Of a stretch of 20,531 nucleotides of DNA, positions 1 through 7,961 are shown in pieces. Below the pieces are notes generated by a model, which worked only from the letters and a program-made list of their open reading frames with translations, did no database searches and was not told the DNA's origin. The DNA comes from a virus, in IMG/VR virus record IMGVR_UViG_3300034375_005763, positions 1 to 20,531 of that record. One strand, given 5' to 3'. How positions within the stretch are numbered: position 1 is the first letter of the stretch; every line of letters starts with the position of its first letter. The position numbers and the translations under genes were made by a program.

Positions 1-630
1 AGCATATCTTGATTTAAATATCCAATAAGAATCATGACCTAATAACCATGGATCAAGAAAAGCACATTGAGAAAATAAATCTAATGGTGATTTAGTTACA
101 GGAGAACCTGTTAATATTCTTCTATACTTAGCATGTTCTCTTAGTTCAAAAATGTTTTTTGTTCTATTAGATGTTGGAGTTTTAATTGTAGTAGACTCAT
201 CAATTGCTATCATTGCTTTGTGGCAAGATAAAAATTTTTGTGCAAACTCTGTACCATTACCAGATGAAAAAGCTTCAACATTCATAATTAAAATATGAAA
301 ATCAGTTCCTGTTTCAAATAAAGTATTAAGTAATTGTTTTTGTTTTGAAGATTTATCTGATGTTTTCCATAGCACCATTTTTTTTTCGATATGATCAGGT
401 AAATGCACAGGCACCTCCTGATCATACCAGTTCTTATAAACACCTTTAGGTGCAATAAGAAGGAGGCCATTTATCTGGCCTTTATCATATAATATTGCAG
501 CATTATCTAGTAATACCTTTGATTTACCTGTACCCATTTCCATAAAGTACGCAAAATTTTCTTTATCCCAAGATGCTTTTAATGCATCTAATTGATGGCC
601 ATAAGGCTTAGTTTTAAATTTATAATTCAT
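1..630 (-). CDS. SNF2-type DEAD-like helicase, N-terminal part (runs off left edge)
   Basis: The first 210 codons of a superfamily 2 ATPase are read on the minus strand, with ATG at 630-628 and an open frame through base 1. Visible motifs: a Q-like start (KPYGHQLDAL, 8-17), Walker A MGTGKSK (32-38), a Walker B/motif II box DEST (144-147) and motif III LTGSP (173-177). This order and the TGSP(V)xxSPLDLFSQ stretch are typical of SNF2/Rad54-like phage helicases, which use ATP to translocate on duplex DNA; the helicase C domain lies outside the window. No strong Shine-Dalgarno precedes the ATG. It is transcribed away from the replication block, so 631-674 must hold promoters for both directions. 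The fold assignment is firm; the exact role (replication, recombination or anti-host) is open. Confidence 0.88.
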   Translation of the reverse strand, partial: MNYKFKTKPYGHQLDALKASWDKENFAYFMEMGTGKSKVLLDNAAILYDKGQINGLLLIAPKGVYKNWYDQEVPVHLPDHIEKKMVLWKTSDKSSKQKQLLNTLFETGTDFHILIMNVEAFSSGNGTEFAQKFLSCHKAMIAIDESTTIKTPTSNRTKNIFELREHAKYRRILTGSPVTKSPLDLFSQCAFLDPWLLGHDSYWIFKSRYA

Positions 631-640
631 AATATATACT

Positions 641-670
641 CTGTTTACTTTTCTTTCTAATTACTATAAT
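641..670 (+). promoter_or_regulatory. Candidate promoter upstream of the first plus-strand gene
   Basis: The spacer between the divergent genes holds a perfect -10 hexamer TATAAT at 665-670 with a TTTACT/TGTTTA-like stretch about 15-17 bp upstream. A start site near 677 would fall at or just inside the first ATG (675), so either the message is leaderless or the next in-frame ATG (693) is used. Only the -10 is convincing. Confidence 0.4.
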
Positions 671-674
671 AGTT

Positions 675-1028
675 ATGAAAAAGAAAAAGTCAATGAGCAA
701 AGTTTATTTAACACAAGATATACCAGGCAGTTCAATTGGACAGCCAAAATACAATGTTGTAGGAGCACAAAAGTTCGGACATATTGTCACACTTTTGCCA
801 GAAAAAAGTCAAATTATTTTATCACCTGGCCCACTAATTCAAAAATTAAGAACACTATTAAAAGATTATACAACGGATGATTACTTATTATTATCAGGAG
901 ATCCTGCAATTATTGGCGTAGTTTGTTCTGTTGTATCTGATATTACAAATGGAAAATACAATTTATTAAAATGGGATAGGCAAGAAAAAACTTACTACCC
1001 AATTGAAGTAAATATTTTTCACAAATAG
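675..1028 (+). CDS. Conserved-looking phage protein of unknown function (117 aa)
   Basis: A 117-residue soluble protein with a Lys-rich N-terminus, then a mixed alpha/beta-looking sequence including LLLSGDPAIIGVVCSVVSD (about 71-89). No catalytic motif or membrane segment is visible and I do not recognise the family. Start choice is uncertain: ATG 675 sits only 4 bases after a TATAAT and has no Shine-Dalgarno, whereas the in-frame ATG at 693 (MSKVYLTQ) would begin just before the folded-looking part. It opens the plus-strand replication block and is divergent from the SNF2 helicase. A consensus TTGACA box follows its stop, so the next gene may be transcribed separately. Confidence 0.75.
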   Translation: MKKKKSMSKVYLTQDIPGSSIGQPKYNVVGAQKFGHIVTLLPEKSQIILSPGPLIQKLRTLLKDYTTDDYLLLSGDPAIIGVVCSVVSDITNGKYNLLKWDRQEKTYYPIEVNIFHK

Positions 1029-1030
1029 TC

Positions 1031-1060
1031 TTGACAAAAGATATAATCGATCTTATTTAT
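1031..1060 (+). promoter_or_regulatory. Candidate sigma-70-type promoter before the coiled-coil/replication operon
   Basis: A perfect -35 TTGACA (1031-1036) lies directly after the preceding stop. A weak -10 (TATTTA, 1054-1059) is at 17-bp spacing. The downstream leader carries AAAGGAG before the ATG at 1105. The -35 is exact and the -10 poor, so this is a moderate call. Confidence 0.4.
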
Positions 1061-1104
1061 ATCACTATGAAAGTTAAACAGAAAATACTTAAAGGAGTTA
1101 AATT

Positions 1105-1653
1105 ATGTTAATAGACCTACGAAAAGATGCACCTGATCAAATGAAATCTGTTGAGACAGAAACATTATCAGAAGAAATAGAAAAGTTATTATCAATACAA
1201 AAAAAAATAAAACTTTTAGAAGATCAAGCAAAAGATTTAAAAGAAGATGAACGACATTACAGTTGTGTTATTATTCCAAAAATAATGGCAGATCAAAATT
1301 TAGAGTCTTTAAATTTAAAGGATGGTTCATTTTTAAAAGTTAAAAAAATTTATAGTGCCACATTAAAAGCTGATAAAAAAGCTGAAGGCATACACTGGCT
1401 TCGAGACAATGGCTTAGGTGATATAGTAAAAAATAATATTACTGTATCATTTGGTCAAGGCGAAGATAACAAGGCTGTCGATTATGCTAGCCTTGCGAGG
1501 TCGAATGGGTATGAACCAACTCAAGAAGAGAAGGTTCACCCATCGACACTCAAAAAAGTTTTAGAGGAACAAAAAGACAAAGGTCTAGAAATTCCCGAGG
1601 AACTTTTCAATACGTTCGATGGAAATCAAACGTATATTAAAAATAAAAAATAA
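1105..1653 (+). CDS. Coiled-coil phage protein, unknown function (182 aa)
   Basis: A 182-residue hydrophilic protein. Residues about 20-50 (SEEIEKLLSIQKKIKLLEDQ...) form a likely coiled coil, followed by a compact middle part (SLNLKDGSFLKVKKIYSATLKADK) and a charged C-terminus. Shine-Dalgarno AAAGGAG lies at good spacing upstream. No enzyme motif is seen. It sits 29 bases before the putative ssDNA-binding protein gene and in the same run as primase, helicase and polymerase, so an accessory role in replication or recombination is the natural guess from context only. I do not recognise the family. Confidence 0.85.
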   Translation: MLIDLRKDAPDQMKSVETETLSEEIEKLLSIQKKIKLLEDQAKDLKEDERHYSCVIIPKIMADQNLESLNLKDGSFLKVKKIYSATLKADKKAEGIHWLRDNGLGDIVKNNITVSFGQGEDNKAVDYASLARSNGYEPTQEEKVHPSTLKKVLEEQKDKGLEIPEELFNTFDGNQTYIKNKK

Positions 1654-1682
1654 ACTAATAACTAAATATAAGGAGTTATATT

Positions 1683-2459
1683 ATGGCTAATACAGCTATT
1701 GAGAAGAAGAACAGTGCAGGCGCACTGGCAACTATCAGTCTTAGAAATGATTCTGGGAAAGGTAGTGAAGAAATAAAATCGGATGATGTATCTACACCGA
1801 TTTTAAAAATCCTACATCAACTATCGCCTGAATGTAATCAGAGCAATGCAAAGTACGTAGAAGGTTCTAAACCTGGTATGATCTATGCAAAAGGTCTTGG
1901 TACATTAATAGATGGTGACAAAGGTGTGGATATATTAGTTGCACACGTGCAGACAAGATATCCAGAATGGCAAGAAATGGGAGATACAGCAGCTCCGCCT
2001 GTTGCAACTCATATGTCAGTACCTTCAGATGCCGTTGAGGAAAGAAATGGTAAGTGGAGATTATCAAATGGTAACTATTTAGAAAAGACTGCATATTTTT
2101 ATGTAGTTGTTTTAGGTGATGAACCTAGACCTGCTGTAATTACTATGAGATCATCTAACTTAACACCTGCTAGAGAAATTAATCAAATGATTAAGAATCT
2201 CAGGTTCCAAGATGAAAAAGGTAAATACAATCCGGCAGCATATGCAGCAGTTTATACTTTAAAAACTGCAGGTAAAGTTGCAGGTAGTAAGAGTTGGCAT
2301 GTCTATAAACCTTCAATGAACAGAGCATTAGATATTTCTGTTGAAGCTGACACTCAATTATACTTAATGGCACAAGAACTTCAAAAGACTGTGTCTAAAG
2401 GTCAAGCAAAACCTAAGTATGAAGAAAAAATTGCTAAACCAACTGAAGAGATTATCTAA
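1683..2459 (+). CDS. Possible ssDNA-binding / replication accessory protein (258 aa)
   Basis: A 258-residue soluble protein with a low-complexity N-terminus (1-35), a beta-rich-looking core with conserved-looking patches (GDKGVDILVAHVQTRYPEW, about 78-96; YFYVVVLGDEPRPAVITMRSS) and a charged tail ending KPTEEII. Single-stranded DNA-binding proteins of phage often have a beta-rich core and acidic tail, and this gene sits directly upstream of the primase, so an SSB-like role is plausible; no diagnostic motif proves it. Shine-Dalgarno AAGGAG precedes the start. A stem-loop follows the stop, so its transcript level may be set apart from that of the primase. Confidence 0.8.
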   Translation: MANTAIEKKNSAGALATISLRNDSGKGSEEIKSDDVSTPILKILHQLSPECNQSNAKYVEGSKPGMIYAKGLGTLIDGDKGVDILVAHVQTRYPEWQEMGDTAAPPVATHMSVPSDAVEERNGKWRLSNGNYLEKTAYFYVVVLGDEPRPAVITMRSSNLTPAREINQMIKNLRFQDEKGKYNPAAYAAVYTLKTAGKVAGSKSWHVYKPSMNRALDISVEADTQLYLMAQELQKTVSKGQAKPKYEEKIAKPTEEII

Positions 2460-2517
2460 TTCACTAAGTGAATACTCTAGAGGAGAGGCGATGGCGCGAG
2501 AGTGGTGTCGCCTCTTT
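2460..2517 (+). terminator. Palindrome plus stem-loop between SSB-like and primase genes
   Basis: Directly after the stop is a 13-bp dyad, TTCAC-TAA-GTGAA (2460-2472). It is followed by a hairpin with an 8-bp arm AGAGGCGA (2484-2491) pairing with TCGCCTCT (2508-2515) over a 16-base loop, ending in a short T run (2515-2517). The T tract is short, so this may be a weak intrinsic terminator, an attenuator or an mRNA processing/stabilising hairpin. Confidence 0.5.
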
Positions 2518-2533
2518 CATAACATAGGAAATT

Positions 2534-4177
2534 ATGAAAGACTTTATAAAATATTTTACAGGTTTAAAAAGAAACTTTGGTTTTTGTAACATTAAAAATG
2601 GTTACAAAGATCCAGATACAGGTAAATTAAAATTTAATCCTGGTGACTATGGTTGGTCAGGAAAATTAATTACTGAAGAAGATTATACTCAACATTTAAA
2701 TGGAACTAAATCTATTGGTATACAACCATGTGATGATAATGGTTTAGCAAGATTTGGTGCAATAGATATTGATCCTAAAGTATATAAGAATTTAGATATA
2801 AAATTTTATTTAGATACAATCCAAGAAAAAAAATTACCATTAATACCTATTAAATCTAAAAGTGGTGGACTTCATTTATATGTATTTACAGAAGAATTAG
2901 TCAAAGCAAAAGTAGTAAAAGATTTTTTAGAACAAGTATTATTTTTATTTAAACTACCTATTACAACAGAGATATTTCCTAAACAAACTAAACTAGGAAC
3001 AAATACAGATGATCAAAAAGTAAATGGTAATTTTATTAATCTTCCATACTTTAATAAAAATGAAAGAGTTGCATTAGATCCATCTGGTCAAGAAATGACA
3101 TTAGATTTATTTTTAAAAGTTGTTGGAATGAATTTAATGACATCAACTAAACTAAAAGATATATCTGAAAACATAGTTAAAATAGAACTTACAGGTGGTG
3201 CAGAAGAGTTTAAAGATGGTCCACCATGTCTGGAAATTTTATCTAAAGAAAAAATGGATGATGGTAGAGATAGATTTTTATATAACTACATGGTGTTTGC
3301 TAAAAAGAAATATGCTGACGATTGGGCTAAGAAAGTATTACAAGCAGGTAGAAATTATTTTGAGTTCAATGAAACTTGGACTGATGATTATATTAAAAAG
3401 AAAATAAAAAACTGGGAGAAAGATACCAAAGGTCATACTTGTAATGATCAATTACTTGCACCGGTTTGTGTTAAATCTGAATGTGTTAAAAGAAGATTTG
3501 GTGTTATCTCTGATAAAAAAATTGATTGGCCAATGATGACTAATTTAATCAAAGTAGATTTTAAACCAGATCCTGAATATTATTTTACAGTAGAAAATAA
3601 AACTGGGGAGTCTGTAGTAGTGCATGCAAAAAATGTAATACAACTCAGAGATCAAAAAGAATTAGGAAGTTTAATAATGGCACAGGTAAATGTGTTACCT
3701 CCTCCTATAAAACCTTTAGACTTTCATGTAATGATTAATGGATTACTAGATACTCTTGATACAGTGCAACCGGCTCCAGGAACCAGACCAATGGAAATAT
3801 TAAAAAAACATTTAAAAGAATATATAAATGGTACACAAGCAAAAACATATGCATCATTTGAAAGTGGTAATGTTTTAAAAGATGAAGTGTATTCTTATTT
3901 TGTTTATGACGAATTTTACAATGAACTAAAAGAAAATGGTTGGAGAAAAGACTCATCAAGAACTTCTCACATGATTCAAAAAATGTTTGATACAAAAGAT
4001 GATTCATTACCTCAACCAGAGTTTGGTAAAAAGAAAAGATTCCCTGGTAAACATAAGAAGACCGGTAAACCATATCCAGGTGTTAATGGATGTGTATCCA
4101 TACCTTTATATTTATTTGATAAAGAAGAAGAGGACGTAGAAGAGACTGCTGACTTTACAGAAGAGGAAATTGTATAA
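2534..4177 (+). CDS. Archaeo-eukaryotic primase (AEP)-type replicative primase
   Basis: A 547-residue protein with the AEP (TOTE/PrimPol-like) catalytic pattern: GAIDIDPK with the metal-binding DxD (D78, D80), SKSGGLHLYVF with the motif II Ser/His (S110, H114), then EIFPKQ (146-151) and GNFINLPYF (165-173), hallmarks of phage and TOTE-element primase-polymerases. Residues about 225-310 look like a helical PriCT-type accessory region, and the C-terminus (about 425-530) carries basic patches and may be a DNA-binding extension. It should make primers for, or help initiate, phage DNA synthesis. It overlaps the following helicase gene by one base (TAATG), implying coupled translation. No replicative helicase domain is fused to it; the SF1 helicase next door may serve with it. 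Confidence 0.82.
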   Translation: MKDFIKYFTGLKRNFGFCNIKNGYKDPDTGKLKFNPGDYGWSGKLITEEDYTQHLNGTKSIGIQPCDDNGLARFGAIDIDPKVYKNLDIKFYLDTIQEKKLPLIPIKSKSGGLHLYVFTEELVKAKVVKDFLEQVLFLFKLPITTEIFPKQTKLGTNTDDQKVNGNFINLPYFNKNERVALDPSGQEMTLDLFLKVVGMNLMTSTKLKDISENIVKIELTGGAEEFKDGPPCLEILSKEKMDDGRDRFLYNYMVFAKKKYADDWAKKVLQAGRNYFEFNETWTDDYIKKKIKNWEKDTKGHTCNDQLLAPVCVKSECVKRRFGVISDKKIDWPMMTNLIKVDFKPDPEYYFTVENKTGESVVVHAKNVIQLRDQKELGSLIMAQVNVLPPPIKPLDFHVMINGLLDTLDTVQPAPGTRPMEILKKHLKEYINGTQAKTYASFESGNVLKDEVYSYFVYDEFYNELKENGWRKDSSRTSHMIQKMFDTKDDSLPQPEFGKKKRFPGKHKKTGKPYPGVNGCVSIPLYLFDKEEEDVEETADFTEEEIV

Positions 4178-5610
4178 TGATATATAAGTTTTATGGACCA
4201 CCAGGTACAGGTAAGACATACAGACTAATTAGTAGAGCTAAAGCTTATGTTAGAATAGGTACACCTTTAGATAACATTGCATACTTTGCATTTACTAAAA
4301 AAGCTGCAGGTGAAGCAAGAGATAGAATGCCTGCAGACAATGATAAACTATCATACTTTAGAACAATACATTCATTTGCATACGATCAATTAGAATTAAA
4401 TGATGGAAAAGTTATGCAACCATCAGACTATGAAGCAATAGGTAAAGAGATAGGTGTTAAAGTAAAATATTACGACAAGTATAATAAGGAAGATATTAAT
4501 TATCTAAACTGCGACAGTCCATATTTTCAAATGATTGGTAGAGCAATTAATAGAGATATTAGTATTAGAGATGAATATGATAGAGGAGAACACAATAAAA
4601 AAGAAATTAAATGGAAAATACTAAAAACAATTGATGACAATTTGAAAGAATACAAAAGAGTAAAAAAGAAATTAGATTTCAATGACATGATAAAACAATT
4701 AATTGAAAAAGAATCTTTACCTAAATTTAAAGTTATATTTATTGATGAAGCTCAAGATTTATCACCATTACAATGGAAATTATTTGATAAACTAAAAGAA
4801 CATACTGATGATATTTATTTAGCAGGTGATGATGATCAAGCTATTTTTGCTTGGGCTGGTGCTGATGTAGATAGATTTATAAGTCAAAAATCTGATAAAG
4901 AAAAAGTTTTAAAGTATTCAAAAAGAATATCTAGATCAGTTCAGGAACAATCAGAAATACCTATTGAAAAAATAGAAGGATTAAGAAAACAAAAAGATTA
5001 TTACCCAAGAGACTATGAAGGTGAATGTGAGTATATAAATAATCTAGATCACGTAGATTTAACAAAAGAAAGATGGGTTATATTAACTAGAACCATTAGT
5101 AGATTAGTTAGTATGAAAAAAGAATTAAGAGAAAGAAATTTATATTATCAGACAAAGAAAGAAAAATCTTTTAAAGTTAGGGTATACAATGCACATATTA
5201 ATTATAACTCCTGGTGTAGAGGAAAGATATTAGATGAAAAAGAATGGAAAGATATTGAAGAATACATTGGAAAAAAAATGGAAGATTGGGAACCAGATTT
5301 AGATTGGTTTGATGCATTCAAAGAGGTTGAATATGAAGATAAGGAATACATTAAAGAGATGATGGAAAATGGAGAAGATTTAGATTTACCTGCTAGAATA
5401 TTTATATCAACTATACATGCATTTAAAGGTGGTGAACAAGACAATGTAATACTTTGTTTAGACCAACCAAACAAAATTAAAAAAGCAGTTCGTAAGAGTA
5501 AAAACAAAAGTGATGAAGAACATAGAGTTTGGTACGTAGGAATCACACGTGCTAGAAATAATTTATATAAATTAAAAGCTAAGAAAAAAGTTAATGCATA
5601 CAAATTATAG
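4177..5610 (+). CDS. UvrD/Rep-like superfamily 1 DNA helicase
   Basis: A 477-residue SF1 helicase with a full set of motifs: I GPPGTGKT (7-14), Ia AFTKKAAGEAR (38-48), a TIHSF segment (63-67), II FIDEAQDLSP (188-197), III LAGDDDQAIFAWAGA (215-229), V STIHAFKGGEQ (411-421) and VI VGITRAR (454-460). It is shorter than UvrD or PcrA, lacking large 1B/2B insertions, as is common for phage Dda-like helicases. It would unwind DNA with 3'-5' or 5'-3' polarity (not decidable here) during replication or recombination. The start codon overlaps the primase stop (TAATG). A structured RNA region follows before the polymerase genes. Confidence 0.92.
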   Translation: MIYKFYGPPGTGKTYRLISRAKAYVRIGTPLDNIAYFAFTKKAAGEARDRMPADNDKLSYFRTIHSFAYDQLELNDGKVMQPSDYEAIGKEIGVKVKYYDKYNKEDINYLNCDSPYFQMIGRAINRDISIRDEYDRGEHNKKEIKWKILKTIDDNLKEYKRVKKKLDFNDMIKQLIEKESLPKFKVIFIDEAQDLSPLQWKLFDKLKEHTDDIYLAGDDDQAIFAWAGADVDRFISQKSDKEKVLKYSKRISRSVQEQSEIPIEKIEGLRKQKDYYPRDYEGECEYINNLDHVDLTKERWVILTRTISRLVSMKKELRERNLYYQTKKEKSFKVRVYNAHINYNSWCRGKILDEKEWKDIEEYIGKKMEDWEPDLDWFDAFKEVEYEDKEYIKEMMENGEDLDLPARIFISTIHAFKGGEQDNVILCLDQPNKIKKAVRKSKNKSDEEHRVWYVGITRARNNLYKLKAKKKVNAYKL

Positions 5611-5612
5611 AA

Positions 5613-5628
5613 TTACACAACAGTGTAA
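5613..5628. repeat. Short perfect dyad after helicase gene
   Basis: TTACAC-AACA-GTGTAA, a 6-bp inverted repeat with a 4-base loop, begins 3 bases after the helicase stop. It could be an operator half of the leader that follows or a small hairpin; no T tract follows. Confidence 0.4.
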
Positions 5629-5653
5629 ACAGAACGGGGTAGCGACATTTCCT

Positions 5654-5747
5654 ATGGGGTGGGTGGCAGCATCTTGCTCTAGCGGGCGACGTTGGTTCGG
5701 TTCGCGGACCCCATTTGTTTTTAAGCCGTTAAACCAACTACTGCCAC
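5654..5747 (+). ncRNA. Candidate pseudoknotted leader RNA upstream of DUF3310/polymerase genes
   Basis: This GC-rich island lies in AT-rich surroundings, in the 159-base gap before the ATG at 5770. Three perfect 7-bp pairings exist: ATGGGGT (5654-5660) with ACCCCAT (5708-5714), GTGGCAG (5663-5669) with CTGCCAC (5741-5747), and GTTGGTT (5691-5697) with AACCAAC (5732-5738). The last two nest; the first crosses both, which would make a pseudoknot or a choice between two folds. A T-rich stretch (TTTGTTTTT, 5714-5722) follows the first helix, so fold 1 resembles a terminator and fold 2 an antiterminator. A riboswitch-like attenuator or a stable phage ncRNA is inferred; no known class was recognised. 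Too short and wrongly built for a tRNA. Confidence 0.5.
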
Positions 5748-5769
5748 AAATAACTTAAAGGAGAAAAAT

Positions 5770-6018
5770 ATGAGTAATAAAGATATGTTTGATAAATCAT
5801 TTCCACAAGATAAGCAGATAGGTGGGAGTCACTATAAAGACTTTCATATTCAACCCTATGAATTTATTTCTAAAAATGATCTCTCATTTTTTCAAGGGAA
5901 CGTTGTGAAGTACGTTTGTAGATACTTGAATAAAAATGGAATACAAGATATAGAGAAGATAATTCATTACTGTGAATTAGAAATTAAAAAGATGAAAGAT
6001 ACAGGTAAGAAAAAATAA
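5770..6018 (+). CDS. DUF3310 family protein (82 aa)
   Basis: An 82-residue protein with the DUF3310 signature: GGSHYKDFHIQPYEFI (19-34), then LSFFQGNVVKYVCRY and a C-terminal DIEKIIHYCELEI helix. This family is widespread in phages and includes the region related to T7 gp1.7, a nucleotide kinase, so a role in nucleotide metabolism is possible; the activity of the short form is not established. A good Shine-Dalgarno (AAAGGAG) lies 22 bases after the structured leader, so the leader may control this gene and the polymerase, whose ATG overlaps this stop (TAATG). Confidence 0.88.
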   Translation: MSNKDMFDKSFPQDKQIGGSHYKDFHIQPYEFISKNDLSFFQGNVVKYVCRYLNKNGIQDIEKIIHYCELEIKKMKDTGKKK

Positions 6019-7955
6019 TGTTGATGCCAACTACAGAATGGGTAGCACCTACGGAGTTTCCTGATTTAAGAAAAGCAGAAGAAATTGCAATTGATTTGGA
6101 GACAAGAGATCCAGAATTAAAGAAACTGGGTTCAGGGGCCATTAAAGGTAGTGGCGAAGTTGTAGGTATAGCTGTAGCTGTAGATGGTTATAAAGCATAC
6201 TTTCCTATTGCACATGGTGAAGGTCCAAACATGGATCGTAAAAAAGTTTTAGATTGGTTTACAGACGTATGTGAATCACCTGCTACAAAAATATTTCACA
6301 ATGCTATGTATGATGTGTGTTGGATTAAGAATTTAGGAATTAAAATTAATGGTTTAATTATAGATACAATGATTGCAGCATCTATTATTGATGAAAATAG
6401 ATTTCAATATTCATTAAACTCTTTGTCTTGGGTTTATTTAAAACAAGGTAAGAATGAGTCTTTACTAACTAAAGCAGCTAAAGAAAGAGGTTTAGATCCT
6501 AAAGCAGAAATGTGGAAACTACCTGCAAGTGAAGTAGGTGGATACGCAGAAAAAGATGCTGAATTAACTTTATTATTATGGCATCACTTAAAAAAAATTA
6601 TTATTGAAGATGATCTTCAAGATATATTTAATCTCGAGACTGATCTGTTTCCTTGTTTAGTTGATATGCGCCACCTAGGTGTTCGGGTAGATATCGAGAA
6701 AGCCAGTCAATTGAAAACAGTAATGGCAGTAAAAGAACAAAACCTATTACAACAAATAAAAATAGAAACAGGAATAGATACTCAAATATGGGCTGCAAGA
6801 TCGATTGCAGAAGTTTTTGAAAAACTGAAGCTACCTTATAGCCGAACTGAAAAGACTGACTCTCCTTCATTTACTAAAAATTTTATTTCTACACATAGTC
6901 ATCCTGTGGTTCGTATGATAGCAGAAGCTAGAAAAATAAACAAGGTTAGTACAACTTTTATAGATACTATTTTAAATCATTCACATTTAGGTAGGATACA
7001 CGCAGACATTAATCAAATTAGATCTGATGATGGGGGAACAGTTACGGGAAGATTCTCATATGCAAATCCTAATTTACAACAGATTCCGGCGCGTGATCCA
7101 GATACAGGCCCATTAATTAGAAGTTTATTTATACCTGAAGAAGGTTGTAAGTGGGGTACATTTGACTACTCACAACAAGAACCACGTTTAGTTGCACACT
7201 ATGCTTTAAGATTTGGTTTAGATTCAGCAACTCCAATATCAGAAGCATATCAAGAAGATCCTAAAACAGACTTTCATCAAATCGTAGCTGACATGGCAGA
7301 GATAGATAGAAAAGAAGCTAAGACAATTAACTTAGGTTTGTTTTATGGAATGGGTAAAGCAAAACTTCAAAACGAATTAAATGTTTCAAAAGATAAAGCA
7401 GATGAATTATTTAATACTTATCATGGTAGAGTTCCATTCGTAAAACAGCTAATGAATGAAGTTATGTCTGCGGCTCAATCAAAAGGACAAATAAAAACTT
7501 TACTAGGTAGACGTTGTAGATTTCCTAAGTATGAACCAATACTTAGAGGTTCTGATTGGGGACATTTTGTTCCTGCTCAAGATCATGACACTATGTTAGA
7601 ATTAAAAGAAATGGGTCCATATATAAAAAATGAAGATGGAGAATTTATTAAAGACAAAGATGGTAATAAACAAAAAAACTATTGGCATAATAATTCATCA
7701 CGTAGAGCTTTTACTTACAAAGCATTAAATAAATTAATCCAAGGTAGTGCAGCTGATATGACTAAAAGAGCTATGATTAATTTATATAAAGAAGGTTTAA
7801 TAGGTCATATACAAATACATGATGAATTAGATTTCTCTATTGAATCAGAGAGTCAAGCTAAAAAAATAAAAGATATAATGGAAAATGCAGTTGACTTAAA
7901 GGTACCTAATAAAGTAGATTATGAATCTGGACCTAACTGGGGTGAAATAAAATAA
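6018..7955 (+). CDS. polA: Family A DNA polymerase with 3'-5' exonuclease domain
   Basis: A 645-residue replicative polymerase. Exonuclease motifs are intact: ExoI DLE (26-28), ExoII HNAMYD (94-99), ExoIII YAEKD (176-180). Polymerase motifs: TGRFSYANPNLQQIP (343-357); motif A DYSQQEPR (383-390, catalytic D383); motif B RKEAKTINLGLFYG (431-444; R431, K435, Y443); motif C HDE (601-603). No 5' nuclease domain, as in T7-like phage enzymes. The residue equivalent to E. coli Phe762 is Leu439, and motif A reads QQEP where QIEL is usual. An insertion of about 60 residues (about 505-565) lies between motif B and the QGSAAD helix. The start at 6018 overlaps the DUF3310 stop; a second ATG at 6024 is possible. 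Confidence 0.96.
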   Translation: MLMPTTEWVAPTEFPDLRKAEEIAIDLETRDPELKKLGSGAIKGSGEVVGIAVAVDGYKAYFPIAHGEGPNMDRKKVLDWFTDVCESPATKIFHNAMYDVCWIKNLGIKINGLIIDTMIAASIIDENRFQYSLNSLSWVYLKQGKNESLLTKAAKERGLDPKAEMWKLPASEVGGYAEKDAELTLLLWHHLKKIIIEDDLQDIFNLETDLFPCLVDMRHLGVRVDIEKASQLKTVMAVKEQNLLQQIKIETGIDTQIWAARSIAEVFEKLKLPYSRTEKTDSPSFTKNFISTHSHPVVRMIAEARKINKVSTTFIDTILNHSHLGRIHADINQIRSDDGGTVTGRFSYANPNLQQIPARDPDTGPLIRSLFIPEEGCKWGTFDYSQQEPRLVAHYALRFGLDSATPISEAYQEDPKTDFHQIVADMAEIDRKEAKTINLGLFYGMGKAKLQNELNVSKDKADELFNTYHGRVPFVKQLMNEVMSAAQSKGQIKTLLGRRCRFPKYEPILRGSDWGHFVPAQDHDTMLELKEMGPYIKNEDGEFIKDKDGNKQKNYWHNNSSRRAFTYKALNKLIQGSAADMTKRAMINLYKEGLIGHIQIHDELDFSIESESQAKKIKDIMENAVDLKVPNKVDYESGPNWGEIK

Positions 7956-7961
7956 TGTACT

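Noticed and set aside
3195-3407. 70-residue plus-strand ORF inside the primase gene
   Set aside because: Lies wholly within the primase frame, has no ribosome site and shows no motif.
5654-5714. tRNA-like element (7-bp ATGGGGT/ACCCCAT closing stem, GGTTCG near the 3' end)
   Set aside because: Only 61 bases long, no 5-bp anticodon stem with a 7-base loop and no standard T-arm; further pairings reach past the 3' end, so a structured leader fits better.
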